Shown here: in pieces, positions 35,273 through 43,613 of the stretch
How the letters are laid out: every line of letters starts with the position of its first letter
Numbering within the stretch: the first letter of the stretch is position 1
Source of the DNA: JAPLST01 sp964397565
GTDB taxonomy: Bacteria > Auribacterota > UBA3054 > JAPLST01
Reading direction: 5' to 3'
Assembly (NCBI GenBank): GCA_964397565.1
Contig: CAYNJC010000010.1
Location: 59,315-123,314, forward strand
DNA: 64,000 nt
Translations under genes and position numbers: made by a program
The notes under the pieces: generated by a model
What the model was told of the DNA's origin: nothing
Seen by the model: only the letters and a program-made list of their open reading frames with translations
The model's database searches: none

Positions 35273-36241
35273 ATGAGTGCCACTTATGATTTTATTCTTA
35301 ACACAAACAAGTTGACTCCGCGGCGCCCCGCCTTGCTACCTGTGCGCGCGCAAGATTCAAATCCGCTGCTGCGGTCTGTCCGCCACTTTCTCGACGCGTT
35401 GCGCACTGAAAAAGGCCTGGCGCACAACACCTGTCTTGCCTATGGCAATGATGTCGGCCAATTCGCCGCCATGCTGCAGCAGCGCGGCCTGTGCGCCTGG
35501 CCGGCGGTGACGCCCGACCATATTCTTGATTTTCTCGAACAGCGGCGGGCCGCGAAGTGCGCGATCAGCACGATCTTCCGCGAGTTGATTGCGCTGCGCA
35601 TGTTGTTCCGCTTCCTGCGTGCCCAGGGGCAGGTGCCAGCCGACGTGTCCGAGCGACTCGAAGCGCCGAAGTTGTGGAAATTACTGCCGGATGTGCTGGC
35701 GGAAGAGGATGTCGAGCGTCTGTTGGCTGCACCCGATGTCACGACGGGGCTCGGCCGGCGCGACAAGGGCATGCTCGAGTTGTTGTATGCCTCCGGCCTG
35801 CGCGTCAGCGAGTTGGTCACGTTGCGCGCGCAGGACGTGGACCTGCAGGCCGGCTTTCTGCGCTGCACCGGCAAGGGCAACAAGGAACGACTGGTGCCGG
35901 TCGGCAGCCATGCCTGCGCGGCGATTCAGGCCTATCTCGCGCAGCGCCCGGCCGGCGCGAGCGGTGCGCCCTTGTTCATCTCAAACCGCGGGCGCGCCAT
36001 GTCGCGCATCAATTTCTGGAAACGCATACGGCTCTATGGTAAAGCGTGTGGCATCACCAAAGCCATTTATCCGCACATCCTGCGCCATTCGTTTGCCACG
36101 CATTTGCTGACGCACGGGGCCGATCTGCGCGTCGTCCAAGAATTGCTCGGCCACGCCGATATCAGCACCACCCAGATTTACACGCATGTGGACGATCAGC
36201 GCCTGCGCACGGTGCACCGCCGCTTTCATCCGCGCGCCTAG
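35273..36241 (+). CDS. Tyrosine recombinase XerC/XerD
   Basis: The 322-residue integrase-family protein has an N-terminal SAM-like core-binding domain (FLDALRTEKGLAHNTCLAYGND) and a C-terminal catalytic domain. The catalytic set is complete: Arg in YASGLRVSELVTLR, Lys in GKGNKERLVPVG, HILRHSFATHLL (His-X2-Arg), the second His in LLGHADISTTQIY and the nucleophile Tyr just after it. It resolves chromosome dimers. Whether it is XerC or XerD cannot be settled without dif data. ATG 35273 overlaps a TACAAT box; a later GTG start near 35342 is possible if the mRNA is leaderless. Confidence 0.9.
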   Translation: MSATYDFILNTNKLTPRRPALLPVRAQDSNPLLRSVRHFLDALRTEKGLAHNTCLAYGNDVGQFAAMLQQRGLCAWPAVTPDHILDFLEQRRAAKCAISTIFRELIALRMLFRFLRAQGQVPADVSERLEAPKLWKLLPDVLAEEDVERLLAAPDVTTGLGRRDKGMLELLYASGLRVSELVTLRAQDVDLQAGFLRCTGKGNKERLVPVGSHACAAIQAYLAQRPAGASGAPLFISNRGRAMSRINFWKRIRLYGKACGITKAIYPHILRHSFATHLLTHGADLRVVQELLGHADISTTQIYTHVDDQRLRTVHRRFHPRA

Positions 36242-36263
36242 GCGGGTGCCTTAGCTGGCTGCC

Positions 36264-36352
36264 AGCACGGAGGTCGCTCCCGCTCTGGAGAGTGGGAGCC
36301 GGTTCCATCCGGCGAATGCTGCCGCAGATTCGCGCTCCCACTCTCCAGAAAG
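36264..36352. repeat. REP-like inverted repeat after the xer gene
   Basis: Perfect 15-bp arms (CTGGAGAGTGGGAGC, 36285-36299, and its complement 36334-36348) flank a GCGAATGCTGCCGCAGATTCGC core. A CACGGAGGTCGCTCCC block lies just left. Related pieces occur at 20530, 23160 and 41790. Confidence 0.65.
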
Positions 36353-36390
36353 GCGCGGCAGTGTCTGGCGAATTGGTGTACCACGACGAT

Positions 36391-36516
36391 ATACTAATGA
36401 ATGCGCTTACTTGGCGTGATGCCAATTGTGGCCGCGGGCGCTGACCGCGGCTGCAGAAGCCGCCCTCACCGCGGGCGGCAAGGACGCTGCAATGGAGAAA
36501 GCGCATTCATTAGTAT
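36391..36516 (+). repeat. MITE-like element, copy 4 (most intact)
   Basis: The two ends are perfect 18-bp inverted repeats (ATACTAATGAATGCGCTT reading inward from 36391 and from 36516). If TA is a target duplication, the element proper is 36394-36513 (120 bp), flanked by TA on both sides. The interior holds GACCGCGGCTGCAGAAGCCGC and a CCGCCCTCACCGCGGGCGG hairpin. There is no coding capacity, so mobility would need a transposase elsewhere. Confidence 0.8.
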
Positions 36517-36545
36517 CTGAATTTCAGCATTTACTGTGCGGTGGG

Positions 36546-36574
36546 TTGCGAATCGCCGCGCGGTCTGCTACAAT
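36546..36574 (+). promoter_or_regulatory. Promoter of the histidine kinase/regulator operon
   Basis: TTGCGA (36546-36551), a 17-bp spacer and TACAAT (36569-36574) precede the kinase ATG by 32 nt. This is one of the few genes here with a normal leader length. Confidence 0.6.
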
Positions 36575-36606
36575 GACCTGCGCGCTTCACTTATCCGCGC
36601 TGTATC

Positions 36607-37998
36607 ATGCACCATCGCGAAACGCATGTTCTGACCGGCTTTGTGCTGGTCCTGGCGGTGATTCTGGGCGCGGCCGTGTTCACCACGCTGGCTTATGAGC
36701 ATCGCCGCACCCGCGAGGACTTCATTGCCCTGGCCACGACCGAATCGCAAGTGGTCTTAAACACGCTGATGATCGCCATTCAAGCGACCGGCGGCATTCG
36801 CGTCCAGTTGCAGCAAGCGGGCGTTCCCACCAATATCATTCAAGCAGTCATGAGCCGCTATGGCACCGGGCGCCTGCTGCAAAACATCGGCTGGCATGGC
36901 CTGTTTGATTATATCGCCTGCCAAGATGCGGACGGCATTGTGGCGGCTACGGGTGTTGACCGCCTGACGACCATCGCCGCCGATCCGTTCCTGCAACGCG
37001 CCGTCAGCAATCGCCTGTTCGCCACCCGCCTCTTGCCCGGCACGCCCATCCGTCTCGAAGCGGTGCGGCCGTTCACGACCGAAACCAAGCAGTACCTGCT
37101 GCGGGTCTGCATGAGTCTCAGCAGCGTGCAGGAACTGGAGACGCGCAAAACGCGCCGGCAGATTTTGCTGGGCGGCATCGTCTTGTGCGTCACGCTACTG
37201 ATGGTCACCTTTGCGATCAATCTGCACAGCAGCCGCCTGCTGGCGCGCGAGCGGGATGCCATCACCGCCGAAGTCGAGCGCATTCAGCAACGCCTCGGCC
37301 AGCAGGAGCGCGTCACCGCCATTGGCCGCCTGGCCGCCGGCGTCGCCCATGAGATCCGCAATCCGCTCAACGCCGTGCAGATTCTGGTGCAGCGCTTTGA
37401 CCGCGAGATTCAGCCCATGCCGGAATCGCAGGTAAAATACGCCGAGTTCACGCGCGTGATCAAAGACGAGCTCAAGCGCGTCAATCAGATCATCGAAGAA
37501 TTTTTGCGCTTTGCGCGGGTGCGCCCGCCGGCCTTCGAGCAGGTTGACCTGGGCGGCCTGGTGCGTGACATTTGCGCCCTCGAGCATGGCGAGATCGCCG
37601 AACGGAATCTCGCGCTCGACCAGCACATCCCCACGCAGCTCGACCCGATCGAGGCGGACCCGCAGCAACTCAAACAGGCCCTGGTCAACATCATCAAGAA
37701 TGCGATTGACGCCACGCCGCCCGACGGGCGCATCACGGTGAGCATTGCCCAGCGCAACGGCGCCACGACCATCACGGTGCGCGACACCGGCTGCGGCATG
37801 GACGAGCAAACCCGCGACCGCGCCTTTGATTTGTATTTCACCACCAAGGAACGCGGCTTGGGCATCGGCTTGGCCATCACCCGCCGGATCATTGACGACC
37901 ATCACGGCGAGATCACGCTCAGCGCCACCAAGCCGCACGGCACGACCGTCACGGTGCGCCTGCCCGACCGGAGACCGCATGAAAATCCTCATTATTGA
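36607..37998 (+). CDS. Membrane sensor histidine kinase (NtrB/AtoS-like)
   Basis: The 463-residue kinase has two membrane helices (about 9-29 and 187-205) enclosing a ~155-residue periplasmic sensor. The dimerisation domain follows with phospho-acceptor His248 in AAGVAHEIRNPLNAV, and the ATPase domain has LVNIIKNAIDA (N box), RDTGCGMDEQ (G1), FTTKERGLGIGLAI (F/G2). The periplasmic ligand is unknown. The gene overlaps the next by 20 bp, and the pair forms a classic two-component system driving sigma54-dependent genes. Confidence 0.93.
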   Translation: MHHRETHVLTGFVLVLAVILGAAVFTTLAYEHRRTREDFIALATTESQVVLNTLMIAIQATGGIRVQLQQAGVPTNIIQAVMSRYGTGRLLQNIGWHGLFDYIACQDADGIVAATGVDRLTTIAADPFLQRAVSNRLFATRLLPGTPIRLEAVRPFTTETKQYLLRVCMSLSSVQELETRKTRRQILLGGIVLCVTLLMVTFAINLHSSRLLARERDAITAEVERIQQRLGQQERVTAIGRLAAGVAHEIRNPLNAVQILVQRFDREIQPMPESQVKYAEFTRVIKDELKRVNQIIEEFLRFARVRPPAFEQVDLGGLVRDICALEHGEIAERNLALDQHIPTQLDPIEADPQQLKQALVNIIKNAIDATPPDGRITVSIAQRNGATTITVRDTGCGMDEQTRDRAFDLYFTTKERGLGIGLAITRRIIDDHHGEITLSATKPHGTTVTVRLPDRRPHENPHY

Positions 37999-39376
37999 CG
38001 ATGAAGCGCCACAGCGCGAATCGCTGAAAGGTTTTCTCGAACATATTCATCACGACGTGTGGGCCGCCGACCAAGCCGCCGATGGCCTGGCCCTGCTGGA
38101 GCGCCAGGCAATGGACGTGGTCATCACCGACTATCGCATGCCCGGCGCGGATGGCGTCTACGTAGTCGAGCAGGCCCGCCAACGCAACCCGCTGGTGGCC
38201 GTCATTTTGATCACCGCCTATGGTGAAATTGATTTGGCGGTCAAGGCCATGAAAGCCGGCGCGCATGATTTTCTGACCAAGCCGATTGATCTCGAACAGC
38301 TCGAGCTGATCCTCGAGCGCATCGCCGCTCACAAGCAGGTGGTCAATGAGAACCTGAACTTGCGCGAACTGCTCCAGGAACACGCGGCCCTCGACCAGAT
38401 CGTCTCGGTCAGCGAACCGATGGAGAAAGTGCTCAATCTGGCCGCGCGCATTGCCAACAGCAGCAGCAGTGTCCTGATTCGCGGCGAAACCGGGGTCGGC
38501 AAGGAGATCGTGGCGCGCGCCATGCATTGCGCCAGCCCACGTTGCGACAATGCCTTTGTCGCCGTCAACTGCTCGGCGCTCAACGAGCATTTGCTGGAAA
38601 GCGAGCTGTTCGGCCACGAGCGCGGCGCGTTCACCGGCGCTATTTCGTCCCGCATCGGCCGCTTTGAAAGCGCCACCGGCGGCACGCTCTTCCTTGATGA
38701 GATCGGCGATCTGCCGCCCACCGTGCAAGTCAAACTGCTGCGCGCCATTCAGGATAAAACCATTGAGCGCGTCGGCAGCAATAAAATAATCCCCGTTGAT
38801 GTCCGCCTGATCGCCGCCACGCATCGCGACTTGGCCGATGAAATGGCCAAAAATCATTTCCGCGAGGATTTGTATTACCGCCTGAATGTCGTCACCATTT
38901 GGGTGCCGCCCTTGCGCGAGCGGCGCGACGACATCCCGATCCTGGCCCAGCATTTTCTGCGCAAATGCACGACCGACCGCCATCGCCAGATCAAGGGCTT
39001 CACACCCGAGGCGCTCGACGTGCTCGTGCGCTACACCTATCCCGGCAATGTGCGCGAACTCGAAAATGCCGTCGAACGCGCCGTTTTACTCACCCGCACC
39101 GAGTACATTCAACCGTGTGACTTGCCGGAAACGATTCAAACGGCCACCGGCATGCACATTATCGCCGGCAGTCCGGCCATCACCTTGCCGCTCGTCGGCG
39201 ATATGCCAACGACAACGGATCAGCTCGAAAAGGCGATGGTCATTCATGCCCTGCGACTGCACAACGGCAATCAGACCAAAGCAGCCAAGAGCATCGGTAT
39301 TTCTGAAAAAAGCGTGCGCGACCGCCTCAAAAAATGGGACGTGACGGTCAACGACCAGGAGCCGCCGCCGGAATAA
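37979..39376 (+). CDS. NtrC-family sigma54-dependent response regulator
   Basis: The 465-residue activator has a receiver domain with acidic pair IIDDEA, phospho-acceptor Asp51 in VVITDYRMPG, and conserved T-A/K. A AAA+ domain follows with GETGVGKEIVARAMH (Walker A), the sigma54-contacting GAFTGA loop, GGTLFLDEIGDLP (Walker B) and FREDLYYRLNVV. The C-terminal Fis-type HTH reads NQTKAAKSIGISEKSVRDRLKKW. ATG 37979 lies inside the kinase gene, implying coupled translation. The target genes are not visible; no clear sigma54 promoter (TGGC-N8-TTGCA) was noticed nearby. Confidence 0.95.
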   Translation: MKILIIDDEAPQRESLKGFLEHIHHDVWAADQAADGLALLERQAMDVVITDYRMPGADGVYVVEQARQRNPLVAVILITAYGEIDLAVKAMKAGAHDFLTKPIDLEQLELILERIAAHKQVVNENLNLRELLQEHAALDQIVSVSEPMEKVLNLAARIANSSSSVLIRGETGVGKEIVARAMHCASPRCDNAFVAVNCSALNEHLLESELFGHERGAFTGAISSRIGRFESATGGTLFLDEIGDLPPTVQVKLLRAIQDKTIERVGSNKIIPVDVRLIAATHRDLADEMAKNHFREDLYYRLNVVTIWVPPLRERRDDIPILAQHFLRKCTTDRHRQIKGFTPEALDVLVRYTYPGNVRELENAVERAVLLTRTEYIQPCDLPETIQTATGMHIIAGSPAITLPLVGDMPTTTDQLEKAMVIHALRLHNGNQTKAAKSIGISEKSVRDRLKKWDVTVNDQEPPPE

Positions 39377-39534
39377 TGCGCCGACTTTTCCGCCGCGTGC
39401 GCCGTACGCACCCGCCCCGCCCGCCGCGGCCCGCAGTCGGATTGTGCGCGGCATGCCTGTTTTGCGCCACATTTGCGGCATCCGCCGGCTGGCACAGCTT
39501 CTGCTCTGATAAACTGAGAACTACGAACAATTAA
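39376..39534 (+). CDS. Possible small membrane protein, 52 aa
   Basis: ATG 39376 overlaps the regulator stop as TAATG. The peptide has an Arg-rich start (MRRLFRRVRRTH), a Pro-rich linker and one hydrophobic segment (AVGLCAACLFCATFAASAG). It could be a coupled small membrane protein or chance; nothing similar is known to me. Confidence 0.3.
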   Translation: MRRLFRRVRRTHPPRPPRPAVGLCAACLFCATFAASAGWHSFCSDKLRTTNN

Positions 39535-39546
39535 CTATAAACCTCT
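39512..39546. repeat. 7-bp-period array AACNNNN
   Basis: Five units start at 39512, 39519, 39526, 39533 and 39540, each beginning AAC. This resembles the 8-bp arrays but with a 7-bp period. Confidence 0.6.
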
Positions 39547-39558
39547 GATGCAACCGCC

Positions 39559-39702
39559 ATGCAATTCTCCCTGTTCATGCTCTCGCTCATGATGTTTGCC
39601 ACGCTGCTCATCTTCTACTGGCACAGCATGACCCACCCGCATGACGCCGCGCCTGCCGTTCAATCGGCCCGCAAGCCTGCCGCCCCGCATCCGCGCGGGT
39701 GA
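39559..39702 (+). CDS. Small single-helix membrane protein, 47 aa
   Basis: The frame encodes one strong N-terminal hydrophobic helix (MQFSLFMLSLMMFATLLIFYW), then a polar Pro/Ala/His-rich tail (HPHDAAPAVQSARKPAAPH). No good Shine-Dalgarno site is seen. It lies downstream of the two-component system and ends just before a MITE-like copy. Hydrophobic codon choice looks like a real membrane segment, but family membership is unknown. Confidence 0.4.
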   Translation: MQFSLFMLSLMMFATLLIFYWHSMTHPHDAAPAVQSARKPAAPHPRG

Positions 39703-39720
39703 AGGCACCCTTAAGTAATA

Positions 39721-39843
39721 CTAATGAATGCGCTTACTTGGTGTCATGTCAATTGTGGCCGCGGGCGCTGACCGCGGTTGCAGAAGCCGCCCTCACCGCG
39801 GGCGGCTACAAAGACACCGCAAAGGAGAAAGCACTCTCATTAG
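39721..39843 (+). repeat. MITE-like element, copy 5, overlapping a gene end
   Basis: A 123-bp copy flanked by TA at both sides (39719-39720 and 39844-39845). Left end CTAATGAATGCGCTTACTTGG; right end GGAGAAAGCACTCTCATTAG. The right end provides the TAA stop (39840-39842) and part of the last sense codon of the minus-strand secreted-protein gene. Confidence 0.8.
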
Positions 39844-40796
39844 TAATTTGTGCGAATGAGCGGCATCTCATTCATTATCTGCAGAATCTGCTTGCGAGAA
39901 CGTTCAAGTGCGTTTGTCGTTGCGGCCGGAACGTAGCCATATTTGTTTGACCACGCGGTGATGCGCATGAGAATCGAGGTGACGTCATTGCTTTGCTGGA
40001 GTAACCGGTCGCTGCGCGTCACCGGGTAGTTGCGAAGCATCTTGTCGTCGTACGGCAAGGAGAACCACCACGGCACAGATTGCACCAACCGCAGTTCGTT
40101 TTTTGCTCTGGTAACCATTGCGGCGGGCGTCGTGATGCCCTCGAGAAGTCCTTTAATGTCTACCGTTGCGCCATTGCACGCGCGGGCGCCGTCATAGGGC
40201 GCATATGCACAAAGAAGCCGTTCGGCCGTACTGCGCACGGCATAGTTGGTCGAGTTCAGCGCGGTGGGCAGCAATTCGTAGCCGTCCAGCACGCCATGGC
40301 GCACCAGCGGCAGCGCGGCGGCCATCCTTTCCGTCACGCTATATGAAGTGTTGGTCACAATACGCCGGAGATATTTGACGGCATGCGGCACGCCACTCTC
40401 AATTTCGAGCAACTGGCAGCCGTACCTTTTATACAGCGACAGGGTCGCGTACGGTTTCAATGTTAAGGATAGTTCTCTCTCGGCGCGCCAGCGCAAGGTG
40501 CCTACGACTGCATTTGTTTGCGCCGGCACCAGCTTTGTGAAATAGAGCACCAAGAGCGCTTGGCCGGTTTCGCCGGCAACGTTTGTATTGGTGGTGGCAA
40601 TGCTCTGCAAAAGATTCTTCAATGTGGGCGCTTTGCCGCACATTTTCTTGTAGCGCTTGCCTTCGAAGGTGCAGTGGTATTCACGCAGCGCTTCTTCATT
40701 GTCGCCGCCAATAAGGGTCGTTGCGTGCACATGGCCAAAGGGCATGGTTAGCAGCACCGCCAGGCAGAGTCCCGAGTAACGAAAGAGAGTCTTCAT
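39840..40796 (-). CDS. Exported protein of unknown function, 318 aa
   Basis: A clear signal peptide (MKTLFRYSGLCLAVLLTMPFGHVHA) precedes a Thr/Asn-rich, mostly helical protein. The helical units may be HEAT-like (VKYLRRIVTNTSYSVTERMAAALPLVRHG, ALNSTNYAVRSTAERLLCAYAP), suggesting a repeat scaffold. No catalytic motif was seen. An AGGAG site precedes ATG 40796, 11 bp after the stop of the similar-style exported gene upstream, so the two are one operon. The reading frame stops inside the MITE-like element, so the original C-terminus may have been altered by insertion. Composition is lower in GC than the average here. Confidence 0.7.
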   Translation of the reverse strand: MKTLFRYSGLCLAVLLTMPFGHVHATTLIGGDNEEALREYHCTFEGKRYKKMCGKAPTLKNLLQSIATTNTNVAGETGQALLVLYFTKLVPAQTNAVVGTLRWRAERELSLTLKPYATLSLYKRYGCQLLEIESGVPHAVKYLRRIVTNTSYSVTERMAAALPLVRHGVLDGYELLPTALNSTNYAVRSTAERLLCAYAPYDGARACNGATVDIKGLLEGITTPAAMVTRAKNELRLVQSVPWWFSLPYDDKMLRNYPVTRSDRLLQQSNDVTSILMRITAWSNKYGYVPAATTNALERSRKQILQIMNEMPLIRTNY

Positions 40797-40807
40797 CCTT
40801 GCTCCTG

Positions 40808-41683
40808 CTACGGCACGAAATCCACCGCATTAAACCGTTCCATTTCTGCCATGTCGGCAAGATTGCTTCTGGCCGCGCCGCCTAACACGCGCAGGGCCGC
40901 AGCGGCATGTGCACGCGCCGCCGTGCGGCTTGTGCCGCGCAGCATGCCGCGCGCAAACAGGGTGGTGGCCTCAACAATGGCCGCGCGATTCGAGGTGCCA
41001 AAACCAATCATAAAATACTCGCGCTCGCGCCGCGCGTTCCAGGCATCGTTGCTTATTCTTCTCTCTCTATCCAATTTCGCGAACTTTTCTTGCATACGCG
41101 CGTAGTGGTTAGTGTTGTTCCACGTCAATTGGATTGCTCCTTTACAGGCTATAACGGCCTCGTAAAACGCATTGGTGGGCCAGCCGGTGCGCACAAGCGC
41201 GCTCAGCACATTCGTGTCGCTGATGCGCACTTGCCGCAACCACAACAGGTATCTTTCTTGACCAATAAGGATAGGATCGTTCAGAACTTCAGTGTAAGAC
41301 GGACGAAGTAGAACATACAGCATAGGCTTGCCATCACGAGCATTCATGCGCGCCAGCGATTCCTCTTTGCTCCATATGGATGCAATAATGCGCGCCACGT
41401 GAATATTGTCGACTTGGTCGTACTCCTCATCTTGTGGACCGCGGAAGCAAAGCGGCATGCCCCAGCCCGGACTTTCCACGCTTGTGCCCTCCACAATAAG
41501 GTCGGCGTTGGTCATCAACTTCACATAGTTGACCCCGTTGTAGGCGGCGATATAGTCAATATCTGCGCCCATATTGGTGAGCGCGGTCAGTGACAGTGTC
41601 ACGGCGCCGCACATGCCACAGCCCACGACAGACATCAGCCAAGCGCACAAGGTGGTTTTGCTGGTGATCATTTTAATTCCCAT
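40808..41683 (-). CDS. Exported protein of unknown function, 291 aa
   Basis: ATG 41683 (GTG 41686 or ATG 41671 are possible) begins a signal peptide (TTLCAWLMSVVGCGMCGAVT). The mature protein has an early beta region (NADLIVEGTSVESPGWG, HVARIIASIWSKEE, YVLLRPSY) and a helical C-terminal half with charged helices (RERRISNDAWNARREREY, RTAARAHAAAALRVLGG). Its general style matches the downstream gene with which it forms an operon. No catalytic motif or known domain was recognised. Confidence 0.65.
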   Translation of the reverse strand: MGIKMITSKTTLCAWLMSVVGCGMCGAVTLSLTALTNMGADIDYIAAYNGVNYVKLMTNADLIVEGTSVESPGWGMPLCFRGPQDEEYDQVDNIHVARIIASIWSKEESLARMNARDGKPMLYVLLRPSYTEVLNDPILIGQERYLLWLRQVRISDTNVLSALVRTGWPTNAFYEAVIACKGAIQLTWNNTNHYARMQEKFAKLDRERRISNDAWNARREREYFMIGFGTSNRAAIVEATTLFARGMLRGTSRTAARAHAAAALRVLGGAARSNLADMAEMERFNAVDFVP

Positions 41684-41784
41684 CACGGGTGTTAGAAACG
41701 CACTGGAGCGCCACCGGATTCCCAGCCACGAGTCTTATGTTTGCTGCAGTCATTATGGCATATTCCAGCTGCAATTGCGCAGGG

Positions 41785-41830
41785 CTCTTGAACGCACGGA
41801 GTGCGGCTCCCACTCTTCTTTGCCCATCTA
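41785..41830. repeat. REP-like fragment upstream of the metalloprotease gene
   Basis: CTTGAACGCACGGAGTGCGGCTCCCAC resembles the CACGGAGG(N)CGCTCCCAC segments at 20530 and 36266. A TATAAT box at 41863-41868 further right probably drives the protease gene. Confidence 0.4.
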
Positions 41831-41893
41831 CCGATATGTGGGTATCCACGGCGTTTTTACGGTATAATAGTCGTAGAACCCTTATATAACGAG

Positions 41894-43474
41894 ATGCACA
41901 AGGTTTTCATGAAAGCGAAAAACATGGCGTTGGTGTGGCTGCTGGCCGCACTGTATCTATCTGTCGCGCTGGTTGCCGGCGCCGCTGGTTCTGGCCGGGG
42001 CGTGGCGCGGGGCGAGAGCGGCATGGTCACACTAATGCATGCGCCTGGCACGAGTACGCTGCGGGTGCCGCTGCCGGAAGAATTCACCCGATTGCAGGCT
42101 CAAGGCGCCAAAGGCGCCAAGGCCGCCGCGGTGACCATCAATTTCCTCCCGGCCGGCTCGCCCGACACGCAAGCGGGCGACACGGCGATTGCGTGGCCGG
42201 CCGACGCCAGGGCGGCGGTGAACTATGCCGCGTCAGTCTGGGAGACGCTGCTGAACCCGGCCGTGCCTATTGTCATTGACGCTGCCTGGGTGAACAATCT
42301 CGGCAGCGGGGTGCTGGGGCACAGCGGCTCCTTGAACAAATTCAAGGATTTCTCCGGCGCACCGATGGCAAGCACATGGTATTCCGTGGCGCTGGCCAAC
42401 ACGCTGCACGGCAGCGATCTTGATACGACGCATGCGGACGTTTACATGGGCTTCAGCAGCATCTTTAGCTGGTACACCGGCACGGATGGCAGTACGCCGG
42501 GCAGCAAGGTTGATCTGGTCAGCGTGGTGTTGCATGAGATTTGTCATGGCCTTGGCTTCGCCGGCTCGATGGCGGTGTCCGGCGGCAGCGGCAGTTGGGG
42601 CAACGGCACAGCCTATCCGAAGATTTACGATCACTTCAGCGAGAATGGCGGCGGCCAATTGCTGATCTCGGCCTTTGCTAATGGCTCAGCGGCACTCGCC
42701 GGCCAGCTCACCAGTGGCAATTTGTATTTCAACGGTGCGCTGGCCACGGCGGCAAATGGCGGTGTGCATCCCAAGCTCTATGCCCCGGCGACCTGGAATC
42801 CAGGCTCAAGCTACTCGCATCTTGACGAGACATTCAACGGCACGCCGAACGCCTTGATGACCTATTCACTGCCCAACGGCGAGTCAATCCACAGCCCCGG
42901 CACAATCACCATGGGGCTCCTGAACGATGTCGGCTGGCCGAACAATTCCGGCGGCACGGGCACTTTCACCATTGCCACGCTCAAGGCCAAGGTGTACTGG
43001 GCGCCGAAGCCTGTTCCCGCAGGCCCTCTGTCCGCCGGCGTGGGCGACCTGACGATCATAGGCAGTACGCCCACCATGCTCACCGACCTGTCCGCCCTCA
43101 ACGGCGTTACGCTCAGCAATTCCTTGCTTATCAAGTCGCCCGAGCCGACCAGTTGCAGCTATGGTGGCAACCTCTTCATCAAGTTGAACGGTTCGGCCAA
43201 AAAAGCCATCTTCGGCACCGTGCAAAAGGACTGGAAATACAAGTGGACGTTCGCCGTCTGGCTCAGTAAAAACCGGCTCTGGGTCAAGGCGCAAGCCAAG
43301 AATATTCCGAACCAAAATGCTGCGTTTGGCGTGACCAGCGCAGGGTGCGACTGGACGACGAAGACGCTGCAGATCACCATGGACGTGGTGGGCGGCGGCC
43401 TCGACATCCATGCGGTTGGTGCGCGCGAGATACGCTACAAGACCAAGGACGGCAAGACCACGACCATCAAGTGA
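41894..43474 (+). CDS. Secreted zinc metalloprotease-like protein, 526 aa
   Basis: The signal peptide (MALVWLLAALYLSVALVAGAA) follows a short basic start. The zinc motif HEICHGLGF begins at His214, a zincin HEXXH with GLGF as in a family of secreted bacterial peptidases. Upstream sequence (VNYAASVWETLL, IDAAWVNNLGSGVLG) matches the same family's N-terminal fold, and SHLDETFNGTPNALMTYSL is probably the distal structural part. The last ~130 residues form a separate beta domain ending in TTTIK, with no PEP-CTERM. ATG 41894 is used; ATG 41909, with AAGG upstream, may be the real start. Confidence 0.8.
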   Translation: MHKVFMKAKNMALVWLLAALYLSVALVAGAAGSGRGVARGESGMVTLMHAPGTSTLRVPLPEEFTRLQAQGAKGAKAAAVTINFLPAGSPDTQAGDTAIAWPADARAAVNYAASVWETLLNPAVPIVIDAAWVNNLGSGVLGHSGSLNKFKDFSGAPMASTWYSVALANTLHGSDLDTTHADVYMGFSSIFSWYTGTDGSTPGSKVDLVSVVLHEICHGLGFAGSMAVSGGSGSWGNGTAYPKIYDHFSENGGGQLLISAFANGSAALAGQLTSGNLYFNGALATAANGGVHPKLYAPATWNPGSSYSHLDETFNGTPNALMTYSLPNGESIHSPGTITMGLLNDVGWPNNSGGTGTFTIATLKAKVYWAPKPVPAGPLSAGVGDLTIIGSTPTMLTDLSALNGVTLSNSLLIKSPEPTSCSYGGNLFIKLNGSAKKAIFGTVQKDWKYKWTFAVWLSKNRLWVKAQAKNIPNQNAAFGVTSAGCDWTTKTLQITMDVVGGGLDIHAVGAREIRYKTKDGKTTTIK

Positions 43475-43613
43475 CGCGGCCGCACCGCTGTTGCCGGGGT
43501 TCATCACAATCACAGCCTCGGTGCGGTGAATATGCTATACTAAATCACGGCGGTGGTGCGTGCCACGTGCCCGTACCCCGCAACACTGTCCACCTTTACC
43601 AAAGGAGGATGCC

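Noticed and set aside
36391..36516. CRISPR array
   Set aside because: The repeats are dispersed, inverted-end elements, not regularly spaced direct repeats, and no cas genes are in the window.
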